DNA from: Orobanche coerulescens
Lineage: Eukaryota; Streptophyta; Magnoliopsida; Lamiales; Orobanchaceae
Reading direction: 5' to 3'
NCBI GenBank assembly: GCA_033398695.1
Contig: CM065802.1
Coordinates: 140,850,096-140,914,095, forward strand
Length of the DNA stretch: 64,000 nt
A program made the position numbers and the translations under genes. This document shows, one piece after another, positions 44,711 through 58,316 of this stretch. A model generated the notes under the pieces. That model saw only the letters and a program-made list of their open reading frames with translations. It ran no database searches and was not told where the DNA came from. Positions within the stretch are counted from its first letter, which is position 1. Each line of letters begins with the position of its first letter.

Positions 44711-46901
44711 TGTAATACCCCGATTTTTTTGGATATATTTTTCGTTTATATATTGGATATCATGGATGGTTAATTATGCTCGAGGATGTTGGGAACGTTT
44801 GATAATGTTATTGAATTGAGTATATGTATTGATATTGCCGTATGCTCGTATTTGGTATGTCGTGACTTTGGACAGGAATTGCTGAAATTGGCTAAGTATG
44901 GAATTGTTACGTACGTTAACAAGGTGAGCTTACGTACGTAATATTGGCATAGTTACGTACGTTAAGGCTAAGGTATTACGTACGTAACGAAGGCATCGGA
45001 CAGGACCGAGTCCTGGTCGGTAGGTGGGACCCTGTGTCGGCAACTTTCGGCGGAGGATGTTGACAGGTGAGTCAACGTACGTGTTACGTACGTTATACGG
45101 ACGCGTGTTACGACGTAACACGACCATCAGATCAGAGCAAGTCAACCGTATATTACGACGTTATATGGTATGGGTTACGACGTAATGGATCGCACGGAAT
45201 GAGACAGTGAGTTGGTTACGACGTTATGGATTTTGGATTACGACGTTAAAGTTGTTACGACGTTAAGAAAGGACACTTACGCATTTAATGAGAGTGCAGT
45301 TTATATATTGAAGTGTTGCCTTTCATTTCTCTCACGATCCTTTGAGATGTTTCTCTCCAAAACTCGTCCCTCTTCACTTCTAAGAGTGTTCTAAACACTT
45401 CTAACATGATTGTGAGCTTGGAATCATGGAATTAGAGCTTAGTTATGGAACTATTGTTGATTCTTGAAGTGATTTCTTGTGTTATCCATATTCTATGAGG
45501 TATGTTGGATATTTCTCCTTTTCATTTCGGAATTTTGATGTTATAGTTGATGAATGATTCGTATGAAGATGATTATGGTGTTGTTATTGCGATTCTTGAG
45601 GATATATGAGGTTTATGTTGTAGGAAGATGATGATATGCCTTGATTATGATGATTATGATTATGGAATCATAGAGTTCTTGATGTTCTTGAGGCCATATG
45701 ATGACTATGATGATTTGATGATTCGTTTAACCGATTTAAGATGGTATTCTAAATCATAGTGATGATAGTGGTTGATTTAGATGAGATGAATCTTGATATG
45801 AGGTTGAATTCCGGATTGAATATGTTATGATCATTGTTACCAAGTTGGTTTGATTATTGATATGGTTATTGTTCTAGGTTGATTAACCAATAGGTATAAT
45901 CATTTTTCCGCGGTGAAAGGCCGTAGATTCCGTCGATCGGATTTGAAGAGCTCGTAGACGAGGGCGACGAGTTCGGTGTTGGTTTTGTCGTGTTGGTATC
46001 CAGGCAAGTGTTTACTTGTTCGGTTGTAATGTTTTGATGAGTAATTCCATTTACATTTCATAAGTATTTTATGTTGTATTGCATATTGACGAATGTTCAG
46101 TGATGTTCTAAAAGGATTAGAATGCGCAGTTGATGATTGTTGAGATACTTGGACAATCTTGGGAAGATTGTAGTATTCGGATATTGTTGATGTCATTTTG
46201 GATATTCTTGGTACGTGGTATGCATTAGGAAGGAAGTCCGGATAGAGGTATGTTTTATGGTAATCGTATAGAGGATTATGTACGAGAAAGTATTCTGTAT
46301 TGAGGTATTATACGGTATTGTTGTGATCGGGATTTTTATGGTATTATCGTGATATTGGGATTTTGACGAGAATCGTTGGATTACTGGAAGTGGTATGGTT
46401 ATCGTTGAGGTTATTATTCTCATGATGCATGGCATGTGAATATTTATGTTTATGTACTTGCGGTTATTTGTCGGGCATTATTGCCGACCCCGTTGTGGGA
46501 CTTGTTTTTCGGTATTGAGAACTTTGATGGTAGCGGTCGTGAAGCGAGGATTCGGACGATCTGGCTATGGCATATTGTTGGGGAATCGTGTATTCTGTTT
46601 GTGTATATCATTATTGATGTATATGTATCTTGGACTGTATGTTTATCCATTGTGTGAGTTCTTTCAAATGGCTTTCGGTTTATGCCAATCGAGTTTGATT
46701 TCGAAAACCGATTCCCTTAACCGAGTTTTTGGCCTTGATTGTCTTGACGGTAGTTGTTGTTTTCAAATGATTTTGTGAGTTTTGGAAAATACTACCGTCA
46801 TCGGCCTTTTTGGGCGTTTTTGGTAATTGGTTTTAGCCTGGTGGGTTCCGGCCTGGGGCCCACGGCGTGTAATACTCCCGTAAGGTTTTTGGGGTGTTAC
46901 A
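44711..46901 (+). repeat. K LTR 1
   Basis: 2191 bp. U3 has a cluster of TTACGTACGTAA-type palindromes (44907-45285), then a TATA box TTATATAT (45301-45308), then a GAT/ATG-rich transcribed part. All open frames in it are short and repeat in the other copies without family resemblance. Confidence 0.93.
44907..45285 (+). promoter_or_regulatory. Palindrome cluster in K LTR 1 (TTACGTACGTAA type)
   Basis: About 14 sites: GTTACGTACGTTA, TTACGTACGTAA, and the one-base-shorter form TTACGACGTAA, directly upstream of the TATA box. Equivalent clusters are at about 47763-48145, 50612-50994, 53470-53850 and 56327-56708. The half-site TTACGT resembles the NAC-factor core, but binding is inference. Confidence 0.75.
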
Positions 46902-47567
46902 ATTATGGTATCAGAGCCCATGGTTTTGTGATAACCGGGCATGTGTGTTATGTGGCTCTACCAGTGTGGTAGTTGCGTGATTTTTGTGTATCTGGATTTC
47001 TGGCTATTTTGAACTGTGTTGCTTTGGTTCTGTGTGATTTTTGAGTACTGTCGTGGTGATGTGTGGGTTTGGGGATTGTTGGTGTTCCCGAGACCGACGA
47101 GACAGGGAGTGAACGCCGGTGCCGTGGTCATGTGCAATGTGCGGCTCCAATCGGGAAGTGAACGCCGGTGCGAGGCACGTGCAATGTGCGGCTTTCGATG
47201 TGGAGTGGAACGCCGGTGATACGTGCATGTGACAAGGAGCGGCTCATGCGCTTTAGGTGAGGAGACACAGCGTCACAGATCCCACAAAACTCGACAGTGC
47301 TCTAAACTTGGTGTGGTCTTGGCGGAGACCAATCGTTTTCAAATTGTGATTATTCCTGTTTTGGCATTCTTGTTGTGTCGAGATTTTTGAAATGGTGTCA
47401 TATGCTAGTATCACGGGAGATCTTCGTCTTCACTGACATGTAAGTATGCTGTTCGGATTATTCAATAATTCTTGGTTATCTTGGTGATTTTGGATTTTCC
47501 GTTGAAATGTTGTTTGTGCGAGTGATTGCAAGTTTCGAGGACGAAACTTATTTTAAGGGGGGTAGAG
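46902..47567 (+). other. K internal region 1 (PBS, noncoding, PPT)
   Basis: 666 bp. Primer site TGGTATCAGAGCC at 46906-46918; three diverged 45-50-bp units each with GAACGCCGGTG and two with CATGTGCAATGTGCGGCT or similar (47108-47255); the TTTCGAGGACGAAACTTATT motif; and the polypurine tract AAGGGGGGTAGAG (47555-47567). Confidence 0.9.
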
Positions 47568-49755
47568 TGTAATACCCGATTTTTTTGGATATATTTTTCG
47601 TTTATATATTGGATATCATGGATGGTTAATTATGCTCGAGGATGTTGGGAACGTTTGATAATGTTATTGAATTGAGTATATGTATTGATTTTGCCGTATG
47701 CTCGTATTTGGTATGTCGTGACTTTGGACAGGAATTGCTGAAATTGGCTAAGTATGGAATTGTTACGTACGTTATCAAGGTGAGCTTACGTACGTAATAT
47801 TGGCATAGTTACGTACGTTAAGGCTAAGGTATTACGTACGTAACGAAGGCATCGGACAGGACCGAGTCCTGGTCGGCAGGTGGGACCCTGTGTCGGCAAC
47901 TTTCGGCGGAGGATGTTGACAGGTGAGTCAACGTACGTGTTACGTACGTTATACAGACGTGTTACGACGTAATACCGACCATTATCTTGTAGCAAGTCAA
48001 CCGGTATATTACGACGTTATATGGTATGGGTTACGACGTAATGGACCGCACGGAATGAGACAGGAGTTGGTTACGACGTTATGGATTTTGATTACGACGT
48101 TAAAGTTGTTACGTACGTTAAGAAAGGACACTTACGTACGTAATGAGAGTGCAGTTTATATATTGAAGTGTTGCCTTTCATTTCTCTCACGATCCTTTGA
48201 GATGTTTCTCTCCAAAACTCGTCCCTCTTCACTTCTAAGAGTGTTCTAAACACTTCTAACATGATTGTGAGCTTGGAATCATGGAATTAGAGCTTGGTTA
48301 TGGAACTATTGTTGATTCTTGAAGTGATTTCTTGTGTTATCCATATTCTATGAGGTATGTTGGATATTTCTCCTTTTCATTTCGGAATTTTGATGTTATA
48401 GTTGATGAATGATTCGTATGAAGATGATTATGGTGTTGTTATTGCGATTCTTGAGGATATATGAGGTTTATGTTGTAGGAAGATGATGATATGCCTTGAT
48501 TATGATGATTATGATTATGGAATCATAGAGTTCTTGATGTTCTTGAGGCCATATGATGACTATGATGATTTGATGATTCGTTTAACCGATTTAAGATGGT
48601 ATTCTAAATCATAGTGATGATAGTGGTTGATTTAGATGAGATGAATCTTGATATGAGGTTGAATTCCGGATTGAATATGTTATGATCATTGTTACCAAGT
48701 TGGTTTGATTATTGATATGATTATTGTTCTAGGTTGATTAACCAATAGGTATAATCATTTTTCCGTGATGAAAGGCCATAGATTCCGTCGGAAATTTGAA
48801 GAGCTCGTAGACGAGGGCGACGAGTTCGGTGTTGGTTTTGTCGTGTTGGTATCCAGGCAAGTGTTTACTTGTTCGGTTGTAATGTTTTGATGAGTAATTC
48901 TATTTACATTTCATAAGTATTTTATGTTGTATTGCATATTGACGAATGTTCAGTGATGTTCTAAAAGGATTAGAATGCGCAGTTGATGATTGTTGAGATA
49001 CTTGGACAATCTTGGGAAGATTGTAGTATTCGGATATTGTTGATGTCATTTTGGATATTCTTGGTCTGTGGTATGCATTCCGGAAGGAATCCGGATAGAG
49101 GTATGTTTTATGGTAATCGCATAGAGGATTATGTACGAGAAAGTATTCGTATTGAGGTATTATACGGTATTGTTGTGATCTTGGGATTTTTATGGTATTA
49201 TCGTGATATTGGGATTTTGACGAATCGTTGGATTACCTAAGTGGTATGGTTATCGTTGAGGTTATTATTCTCATGATGCATGGCATGTGAATATTTATGT
49301 TTATGTACTTGCGGTTATTTGTCGGGCATTATTGCTGACCCCGTTGTGGGACTTGTTTTTCAGGTATTGAGAACTTTGATGGTAGCGGTCGTGAAGCGAG
49401 GATTCCGGACGATACTGGCTATGGCATATTGTTGGGGAATCGTGTATTCTGTTTGTGTATATCATTATTGATGTATATGTATCTTGGACTGTATTTTTAT
49501 CCGCTGTGTGAGTTCTTTCAAATGGCTTTCGGTTTTATGCCAACTGAGTTTGATTTCGAAAACCGATTCCCTTAACCGAGTTTTTGGCCTTGATTGTCTT
49601 GACGGTAGTTGTTGTTTTCAAATGATTTTGTGAGTTTTGGAAAATACTACCGTCATCGGCCTTTTTGGGCGTTTTTGGTAATTGGTTTTAGCCTGGTGGG
49701 TTCCGGCACAGGGCCCACGGCGTGTAATACTCCCGTAAGGTTTTGGGGTGTTACA
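47568..49755 (+). repeat. K LTR 2
   Basis: 2188 bp, nearly identical to LTR 1, with small indels, among them near 48795 and 49215. Confidence 0.93.
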
Positions 49756-50415
49756 ATTATGGTATCGAGCCCATGGTTTTGTGATAACCGGGCATGTGTG
49801 TTATGTGGCTCTACCGGTGTGGTAGTTGCGTGATTTTGTGTATCCGGATTTCTCGCTATTTTGAACCGTGTTGCTTTGGTTCTGTGTGATTTTTGAATAC
49901 TGTCGTGGTGATGTGTGGGTTTGGGGATTGTTGGTGTTCAGACCGACGAGGCAGGAGTGAACGCCGGTGCCGTGGTCATGTGCAATGTGCGGCTCCAATC
50001 GGGAAGTGAACGCCGGTGCGAGGCACGTGCAATGTGCGGCTTTCGATGTGGAGTGGAACGCCGGTGATACGTGCATGTGACAAGGAGCGGCTCATGCGCT
50101 TTAGGTGAGGAGACACAGCGTCACAGATCCCACAAAACTCGACAGTGCTCTAAACTTGGTGTGGTCTTGGCGGAGACCAATCGTTTTCAAATTGTGATTA
50201 TTCCTGTTTTGGCATTCTTGTTGTGTCGAGATTTTTGAAATGGTGTCATATGCTAGTATCACGGGAGATCTTCGTCTTCACTGACATGTAAGTATGCTGT
50301 TCGGATTATTCAATAATTCTTGGTTATCTTGGTGATTTTGGATTTTCCGTTGAAATGTTGTTTGTGCGAGTGATTGCAAGTTTCGAGGACGAAACTTATT
50401 TTAAGGGGGGTAGAG
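49756..50415 (+). other. K internal region 2
   Basis: 660 bp. Primer site has lost one A (TGGTATCGAGCC, 49760-49771). The three GAACGCCGGTG units and PPT are kept. Confidence 0.9.
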
Positions 50416-52612
50416 TGTAATACCCCGATTTTTTTTGGATATATTTTTCATTTATATATTGGATATCATGGATGGTTAATTATGCTCGAGGATGTTGGGA
50501 ACGTTTGATAATGTTATTGAATTGAGTATATGTATTGATTTTGCCGTATGCTCGTATTTGGTATGTCGTGACTTTGGACAGGAATTGCTGAAATTGGCTA
50601 AGTATGGAATTGTTACGTACGTTAACAAGGTGAGCTTACGTACGTAATATTGGCATAGTTACGTACGTTAAGGCTAAGGTATTACGTACGTAACGAAGGC
50701 ATCGGACAGGACCGAGTCCTGGTCGGCAGGTGGGACCCTGTGTCGGCAACTTTCGGCGGAGGATGTTGACAGGTGAGTCAACGTACGTGTTACGTACGTT
50801 ATACAGGACGTGTTACGACGTAACACGACCATTATCTTGTAGCAAGTCATGGTATATTACGACGTTATATGGTATGGGTTACGTACGTAATGGACGCGGA
50901 ATGAGGCGATGAGTTGGTTACGACGTTATGGATTTTGGATTACGACGTTAAAGTTGTTACGTACGTTAAGAAAGGACACTTACGCACGTAATGAGAGTGC
51001 GATTTATATATTGAAGTGTTGCCTTTCATTTCTCTCACGATCCTTTGAGATGTTTCTCTCCAAAACTCGTCCCTCTTCACTTCTAAGAGTGTTCTAAACA
51101 CTTCTAACATGATTGTGAGCTTGGAATCATGGAATTAGAGCTTGGTTATGGAACTATTGTTGATTCTTGAAGTGATTTCTTGTGTTATCCATATTCTATG
51201 AGGTATGTTGGATATTTCTCCTTTTCATTTCGGAATTTTGATGTTATAGTTGATGAATGATTCGTATGAAGATGATTATGGTGTTGTTATTGCGATTCTT
51301 GAGGATATATGAGGTTTATGTTGTAGGAAGATGATGATATGCCTTGATTATGATGATTATGATTATGGAATCATAGAGTTCTTGATGTTCTTGAGGCCAT
51401 ATGATGACTATGATGATTTGATGATTCGTTTAACCGATTTAAGATGGTATTCTAAATCATAGTGATGATAGTGGTTGATTTAGATGAGATGAATCTTGAT
51501 ATGAGGTTGAATTCCGGATTGAATATGTTATGATCATTGTTACCAAGTTGGTTTGATTATTGATATGATTATTGTTCTAGGTTGATTAACCAATAGGTAT
51601 AATCATTTTTCCGCAGTGAAAGGCCATAGATTCCGTCCAGTCGGGGCTGAAGAGCTCGTAGACGAGGGCGACGAGTTCGGTGTTGGTTTTGTCGTGTTGG
51701 TATCCAGGCAAGTGTTTACTTGTTCGGTTGTAATGTTTTGATGAGTAATTCTATTTACATTTCATAAGTATTTTATGTTGTATTGCATATTGACGAATGT
51801 TCAGTGATGTTCTAAAAGGATTAGAATGCGCAGTTGATGATTGTTGAGATACTTGGACAATCTTGGGAAGATTGTAGTATTCGGATATTGTTGATGTCAT
51901 TTTGGATATTCTTGGTCTGTGGTATGCATTCCGGAAGTAAGTCCGGATAGAGGTATGTTTTATGGTAATCGTACATAGAGGATTATGTACGAGAAAGTAT
52001 TCTGTATTGAGGTATTATACGGTATTGTTGTGATATTGGGATTTTTATGGTATTATCGTGATATTGGGATTTTGACGAGAATCGTTGGATTACCGGAAGT
52101 GGTAAGGTTATCGTTGAGGTTATTATTCTCATGATGCATGGCATGTGAATATTTATGTTTATGTACTTGCGGTTATTTGTCGGGCATTATTGCTGACCCC
52201 GTTGTGGGACTTGTTTTTCAGGTATTGAGAACTTTGATGGTAGCGGTCGTGAAGCGAGGATTACGGATGATACGGCTATGGCATATTGTTGGGAATCGTG
52301 TATTACATTTGTGTATATCATTATTGATGTATATGTATCTTGGACGGTATTTTTATCCGCTGTGTGAGTTCTTTCAAATGGCTTTCGGTTTTATGCCAAC
52401 TGAGTTTGATTTCGAAAACCGATTCCCTTAACCGAGTTTTTGGCCTTGATTGTCTTGACGGTAGTTGTTGTTTTCAAATGATTTTGTGAGTTTTGGAAAA
52501 TACTACCGTCATCGGCCTTTTTGGGCGTTTTTGGTAATTGGTTTTAGCCTGGTGGGTTCCGGCCCGGGGCCCACGGCGTGTAATACTCCCGTAAGGTTTT
52601 TGGGGTGTTACA
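50416..52612 (+). repeat. K LTR 3
   Basis: 2197 bp, nearly identical to the others. Palindrome cluster at about 50612-50994. Confidence 0.93.
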
Positions 52613-53276
52613 ATTATGGTATCAGAGCCCATGGTTTTGTGATAACCGGGCATGTGTGTTATGTGGCTCTACGAGTGTGGTAGTTGCGTGATTTTTGTGT
52701 ATCTGGATTTCTGGCTATTTTGAACTGTGTTGCTTTGGTTCTGTGTGATTTTTGAGTACTGTCGTGGTGATGTGTGGGTTTGGGGATTGTTGGTGTTCCC
52801 GAGACCGACGAGGCAGGGAGTGAACGCCGGTGCCGTGGTCATGTGCAATGTGCGGCTCCAATCGGGAAGTGAACGCCGGTGCGAGGCACGTGCAATGTGC
52901 GGCTTTCGATGTGGAGTGGAACGCCGGTGATACGTGCATGTGACAAGGAGCGGCTCATGCGCTTTAGGTGAGGAGACACAGCGTCACAGATCCCACAAAA
53001 CTCGACAGTGCTCTAAACTTGGTGTGGTCTTGGCGGAGACCAATCGTTTTCAAATTGTGATTATTCCTGTTTTGGCATTCTTGTTGTGTCGAGATTTTTG
53101 AAATGGTGTCATATGCTAGTATCACGGGAGATCTTCGTCTTCACCGACTGTAAGTATCTTTGTTCGGATTATTCAATAATTCTTGGTTATCTTGGTGATT
53201 TTGGATTTTCCGTTGAAATGTTGTTTGTGCGAGTGATTGCAAGTTTCGAGGACGAAACTTATTTTAAGGGGTAGAG
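52613..53276 (+). other. K internal region 3
   Basis: 664 bp. Primer site TGGTATCAGAGCC at 52617-52629. The polypurine tract is shorter than in other copies (AAGGGGTAGAG). Confidence 0.9.
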
Positions 53277-55465
53277 TGTAATACCCGATTTTTTGGATAT
53301 ATTTTTCGTTTATATATTGGATATCATGGATGGTTAATTATGCTCGAGGATGTTGGGAACGTTTGATAATGTTATTGAATTGAGTATATGTATTGATTTT
53401 GCCGTATGCTCGTATTTGGTATGTCGTGACTTTGGACAGAATTCTTTGAAATTGGCTAAGTATGGAATTGTTACGACGTTAACAAGGTGAGCTTACGACG
53501 TAATATTGGCATAGTTACGTGCGTTAAGGCTAAGGTATTACGTGCATGCGAAGGCATCGGACAGACCGAGTCACGGTCGGCAGTGGGACCACGTGTCGGC
53601 AACTTTCGGCGGAGGATGTTGACAGTGAGTCAACGTCGTGTTACATACGTTATACGGGGCGTGTTACGACGTAACACGACCATTATCTTGTAGCAAGTCA
53701 ACTGGTATATTACGACGTTATATGGTATGGGTTACGACGTAATGGACCGCACGGAATGAGACAGTGAGTTGGTTACGACGTTATGGATTTTGGATTACGA
53801 CGTTAAAGTTGTTACGTACGTTAAGAAAGGACACTTACGTACGTAATGAGAGTGCAGTTTATATATTGAAGTGTTGCCTTTCATTTCTCTCACGATCCTT
53901 TGAGATGTTTCTCTCCAAAACTCGTCCCTCTTCACTTCTAAGAGTGTTCTAAACACTTCTAACATGATTGTGAGCTTGGAATCATGGAATTAGAGCTTGG
54001 TTATGGAACTATTGTTGATTCTTGAAGTGATTTCTTGTGTTATCCATATTCTATGAGGTATGTTGGATATTTCTCCTTTTCATTTCGGAATTTTGATGTT
54101 ATAGTTGATGAATGATTCGTATGAAGATGATTATGGTGTTGTTATTGCGATTCTTGAGGATATATGAGGTTTATGTTGTAGGAAGATGATGATATGCCTT
54201 GATTATGATGATTATGATTATGGAATCATAGAGTTCTTGATGTTCTTGAGGCCATATGATGACTATGATGATTTGATGATTCGTTTAACCGATTTAAGAT
54301 GGTATTCTAAATCATAGTGATGATAGTGGTTGATTTAGATGAGATGAATCTTGATATGAGGTTGAATTCCGGATTGAATATGTTATGATCATTGTTACCA
54401 AGTTGGTTTGATTATTGATATGATTATTGTTCTAGGTTGATTAACCAATAGGTATAATCATTTTCCGCGGTGAAAGGCCGTAGATTCCGTCGATCGGGCT
54501 GAAGAGCTCGTAGACGAGGCGGCGAGTTCGGTGTTGGTTTTGTCGTGTTGGTATCCGAGCAAGTGTTTACTTGTTCGGTTGTAATGTTATGATGAGAAAT
54601 TCCATTTACATTTCAAAAGTATTTTATTATGTATAGCATATAGACGAAAGTTCAGATATTTTCTAAAATGATTAGAATGCGCGATTGATGATTGTTGAGA
54701 TACTTGGACAATCTTGGGAAGATTGTAGTATTCGGATATTGTTGATGTCATTTTGGATATTCTTGGTCTGTGGTATGCATTCCGGAAGGAAGTCCGGATA
54801 GAGGTATGTTTTATGGTAATCGTACATAGAGGATTATGTACGAGAAAGTATTCTGTATTGAGGTATTATACGGTATTGTTGTGATACTGGGATTTTTATG
54901 GTATTATCGTGATATTGGGATTTTGACGAGAATCGTTGGATTACCGGAAGTGGTAAGGTTATCGTTGAGGTTATTATTCTCATGATGCATGGCATGTGAA
55001 TATTTATGTTTATGTACTTGCGGTTATTTGTCGGGCATTATTGCTGACCCCGTTGTGGGACTTGTTTTTCAGGTATTGAGAACTTTGATGGTAGCGGTCG
55101 TGAAGCGAGGATTCTGGATGATACTGGCTATGGCATATTGTTGGGGAATCGTGTATTCTGTTTGTGTATATCATTATTGATGTATATGTATCTTGGACGG
55201 TATTTTTATCCGCTGTGTGAGTTCTTTCAAATGGCTTTCGGTTTTATGCCAACTGAGTTTGATTTCGAAAACCGATTCCCTTAACCGAGTTTTTGGCCTT
55301 GACTGTCTTGACGGTAGTTGTTGTTTTCAAATGATTTTGTGAGTTTTGGAAAATACTACCGTCATCGGCCTTTTTGGGCGTTTTTGGTAATTGGTTTTAG
55401 CCTGGTGGGTTCCGGCCCGGGGCCCACGGCGTGTAATACTCCCGTAAGGTTTTTGGGGTGTTACA
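53277..55465 (+). repeat. K LTR 4 (most diverged copy)
   Basis: 2189 bp. It carries many single-base deletions and changes absent from the other copies, among them loss of T in ACGTACGT sites (ACGACGT), ACAGAATTCTTTG for ACAGGAATTGCTG, and a changed stretch near 54588-54665. Confidence 0.92.
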
Positions 55466-56131
55466 ATTATGGTATCAGAGCCCATGGTTTTGTGATAACC
55501 GGGCATGTGTGTTATGTGGCTCTACGAGTGTGGTAGTTGCGTGATTTTTGTGTATACGGATTTCTGGCTATTTTGAACTGTGTTGCTTTGGTTCTGTGTG
55601 ATTTTTGAGTACTGTCGTGGTGATGTGTGGGTTTGGGGATTGTTGGTGTTCCCGAGACCGACGAGGCAGGGAGTGAACGCCGGTGCCGTGGTCATGTGCA
55701 ATGTGCGGCTCCAATCGGGAAGTGAACGCCGGTGCGAGGCACGTGCAATGTGCGGCTTTCGATGTGGAGTGGAACGCCGGTGATACGTGCATGTGACAAG
55801 GAGCGGCTCATGCGCTTTAGGTGAGGAGACACAGCGTCACAGATCCCACAAAACTCGACAGTGCTCTAAACTTGGTGTGGTCTTGGCGGAGACCAATCGT
55901 TTTCAAATTGTGATTATTCCTGTTTTGGCATTCTTGTTGTGTCGAGATTTTTGAAATGGTGTCATATGCTAGTATCACGGGAGATCTTCGTCTTCACTGA
56001 CCTGTAAGTATGCTGTTCGGATTATTCAATAATTCTTGGTTATCTTGGTGATTTTGGATTTTCCGTTGAAATGTTGTTTGTGCGAGTGATTGCAAGTTTC
56101 GAGGACGAAACTTATTTTAAGGGGGGTAGAG
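55466..56131 (+). other. K internal region 4
   Basis: 666 bp, with intact TGGTATCAGAGCC, three GAACGCCGGTG units and AAGGGGGGTAGAG. Confidence 0.9.
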
Positions 56132-58316
56132 TGTAATACCCCGATTTTTTTGGATATATTTTTCGTTTATATATTGGATATCATGGATGGTTAATTATGC
56201 TCGAGGATGTTGGGAACGTTTGATAATGTTATTGAATTGAGTATATGTATTGATTTTGCCGTATGCTCGTATTTGGTATGTCGTGACTTTGGACAGGAAT
56301 TGCTGAAATTGGCTAAGTATGGAATTGTTACGTACGTTAACAAGGTGAGCTTACGTACGTAATATTGGCATAGTTACGTACGTTAAGGCTAAGGTATTAC
56401 GTACGTAACGAAGGCATCGGACAGGACCGAGTCCTGGTCGGCAGGTGGGACCCTGTGTCGGCAACTTTCGGCGGAGGATGTTGACAGGTGAGTCAACGTC
56501 GTGTTACGTGCGTTATACGGGGCGTGTTACGACGTAACACGACCATTATCTTGTAGCAAGTCAACGGTATATTACGACGTTATATGGTATGGGTTACGTC
56601 GTAATGGTACGCGGAATGAGGCAGTGAGTTGGTTACGACGTTATGGATTTTGGATTACGACGTTAAAGTTGTTACGTACGTTAAGAAAGGACACTTACGT
56701 ACGTAATGAGAGTGCAGTTTATATATTGAAGTGTTGCCTTTCATTTCTCTCACGATCCTTTGAGATGTTTCTCTCCAAAACTCGTCCCTCTTCACTTCTA
56801 AGAGTGTTCTAAACACTTCTAACATGATTGTGAGCTTGGAATCATGGAATTAGAGCTTGGTTATGGAACTATTGTTGATTCTTGAAGTGATTTCTTGTGT
56901 TATCCATATTCTATGAGGTATGTTGGATATTTCTCCTTTTCATTTCGGAATTTTGATGTTATAGTTGATGAATGATTCGTATGAAGATGATTATGGTGTT
57001 GTTATTGCGATTCTTGAGGATATACGAGGTTTATGTTGTAGGAAGATGATGATATGCCTTGATTATGATGATTATGATTATGGAATCATAGAGTTCTTGA
57101 TGTTCTTGAGGCCATATGATGACTATGATGATTTGATGATTCGTTTAACCGATTTAAGATGGTATTCTAAATCATAGTGATGATAGTGGTTGATTTAGAT
57201 GAGATGAATCTTGATATGAGGTTGAATTCCGGATTGAATATGTTATGATCATTGTTACCAAGTTGGTTTGATTATTGTTCTAGGTTGATTAACCAATAGG
57301 TATAATCATTTTTCCGCGGTGAAAGGCCGTAGATTCCGTCCAGTCGGGGCTGAAGAGCTCGTAGACGAGGGCGACGAGTTCGGTGTTGGTTTTGTCGTGT
57401 TGGTATCCAGGCAAGTGTTTACTTGTTCGGTTGTAATGTTTTGATGAGTAATTCCATTTACATTTCATAAGTATTTTATGTTGTATTGCATATTGACGAA
57501 TGTTCAGTGATGTTCTAAAAGGATTAGAATGCGCAGTTGATGATTGTTGAGATACTTGGACAATCTTGGGAAGATTGTAGTATTCGGATATTGTTGATGT
57601 CATTTTGGATATTCTTGGTCTGTGGTATGCATTCCGGAAGGAATCCGGATAGAGGTATGTTTTATGGTAATCGTACATAGAGGATTATGTACGAGAAAGT
57701 ATTCTGTATTGAGGTATTATACGGTATTGTTGTGATACTGGGATTTTTATGGTATTATCGTGATATTGGGATTTTGACGAGAATCGTTGGATTACCGGAA
57801 GTGGTAAGGTTATCGTTGAGGTTATTATTCTCATGATGCATGGCATGTGAATATTTATGTTTATGTACTTGCGGTTATTTGTCGGGCATTATTGCTGACC
57901 CCGTTGTGGGACTTGTTTTTCAGGTATTGAGAACTTTGATGGTAGCGGTCGTGAAGCGAGGATTCCGGACGATACTGGCTATGGCATATTGTTGGGGAAT
58001 CGTGTATTCTGTTTGTGTATATCATTATTGATGTATATGTATCTTGGACTGTATTTTTATCCGCTGTGTGAGTTCTTTCAAATGGCTTTCGGTTTTATGC
58101 CAACTGAGTTTGATTTCGAAAACCGATTCCCTTAACCGAGTTTTTGGCCTTGATTGTCTTGACGGTAGTTGTTGTTTTCAAATGATTTTGTGAGTTTTGG
58201 AAAATACTACCGTCATCGGCCTTTTTGGGCGTTTTTGGTAATTGGTTTTAGCCTGGTGGGTTCCGGCCCGGGGCCCACGGCGTGTAATACTCCCGTAAGG
58301 TTTTTGGGGTGTTACA
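56132..58316 (+). repeat. K LTR 5
   Basis: 2185 bp, ends GGGGTGTTACA at 58316 and is followed by the right ACGTG duplication. A short deletion near 57278 removes one TTGATATGA unit present in other copies. Confidence 0.93.

Larger units (their letters stand above)
44711..58316 (+). mobile_element. Array K: tandem LTR retrotransposon, five LTRs and four internal regions
   Basis: A 13.6-kb head-to-tail array with a period of 2848-2861 bp. LTRs start at 44711, 47568, 50416, 53277 and 56132 (TGTAATACCC) and end with GGGGTGTTACA. Each internal region is only 660-666 bp, with the initiator-Met primer site TGGTATCAGAGCC, no coding capacity, and GACGAAACTTATTTTAAGGG plus a G-rich polypurine tract at its end. 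A perfect ACGTG duplication flanks the whole array (44706-44710 and 58317-58321) and not the single units. The internal ends match plant Tekay-type chromoviruses, so K is a non-autonomous derivative (TRIM/LARD-like in gene content, but with long LTRs). Array growth by unequal recombination after one insertion is the simplest reading. Confidence 0.93.

Noticed and set aside
44907..45285. CRISPR-like array of short palindromic repeats
   Set aside because: Sites are irregularly spaced, without uniform spacers or cas genes, inside a plant LTR.
46906..46925. tRNA gene fragment (TGGTATCAGAGCC)
   Set aside because: It is the retrotransposon primer site complementary to the initiator tRNA end; no tRNA fold is around it.
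52138..52431. Repeated small open frames in array K (MACEYLCLC..., MLLWFCVIFEY..., MHVSPAFHS...)
   Set aside because: They recur only because the unit is repeated, differ by frameshifts between copies and show no family motif.
44711..58316. Centromeric or other satellite array with a 2.86-kb monomer
   Set aside because: Each period has LTR ends, a primer site and a polypurine tract, and the whole is bounded by a 5-bp target duplication, so it is a tandem retrotransposon.
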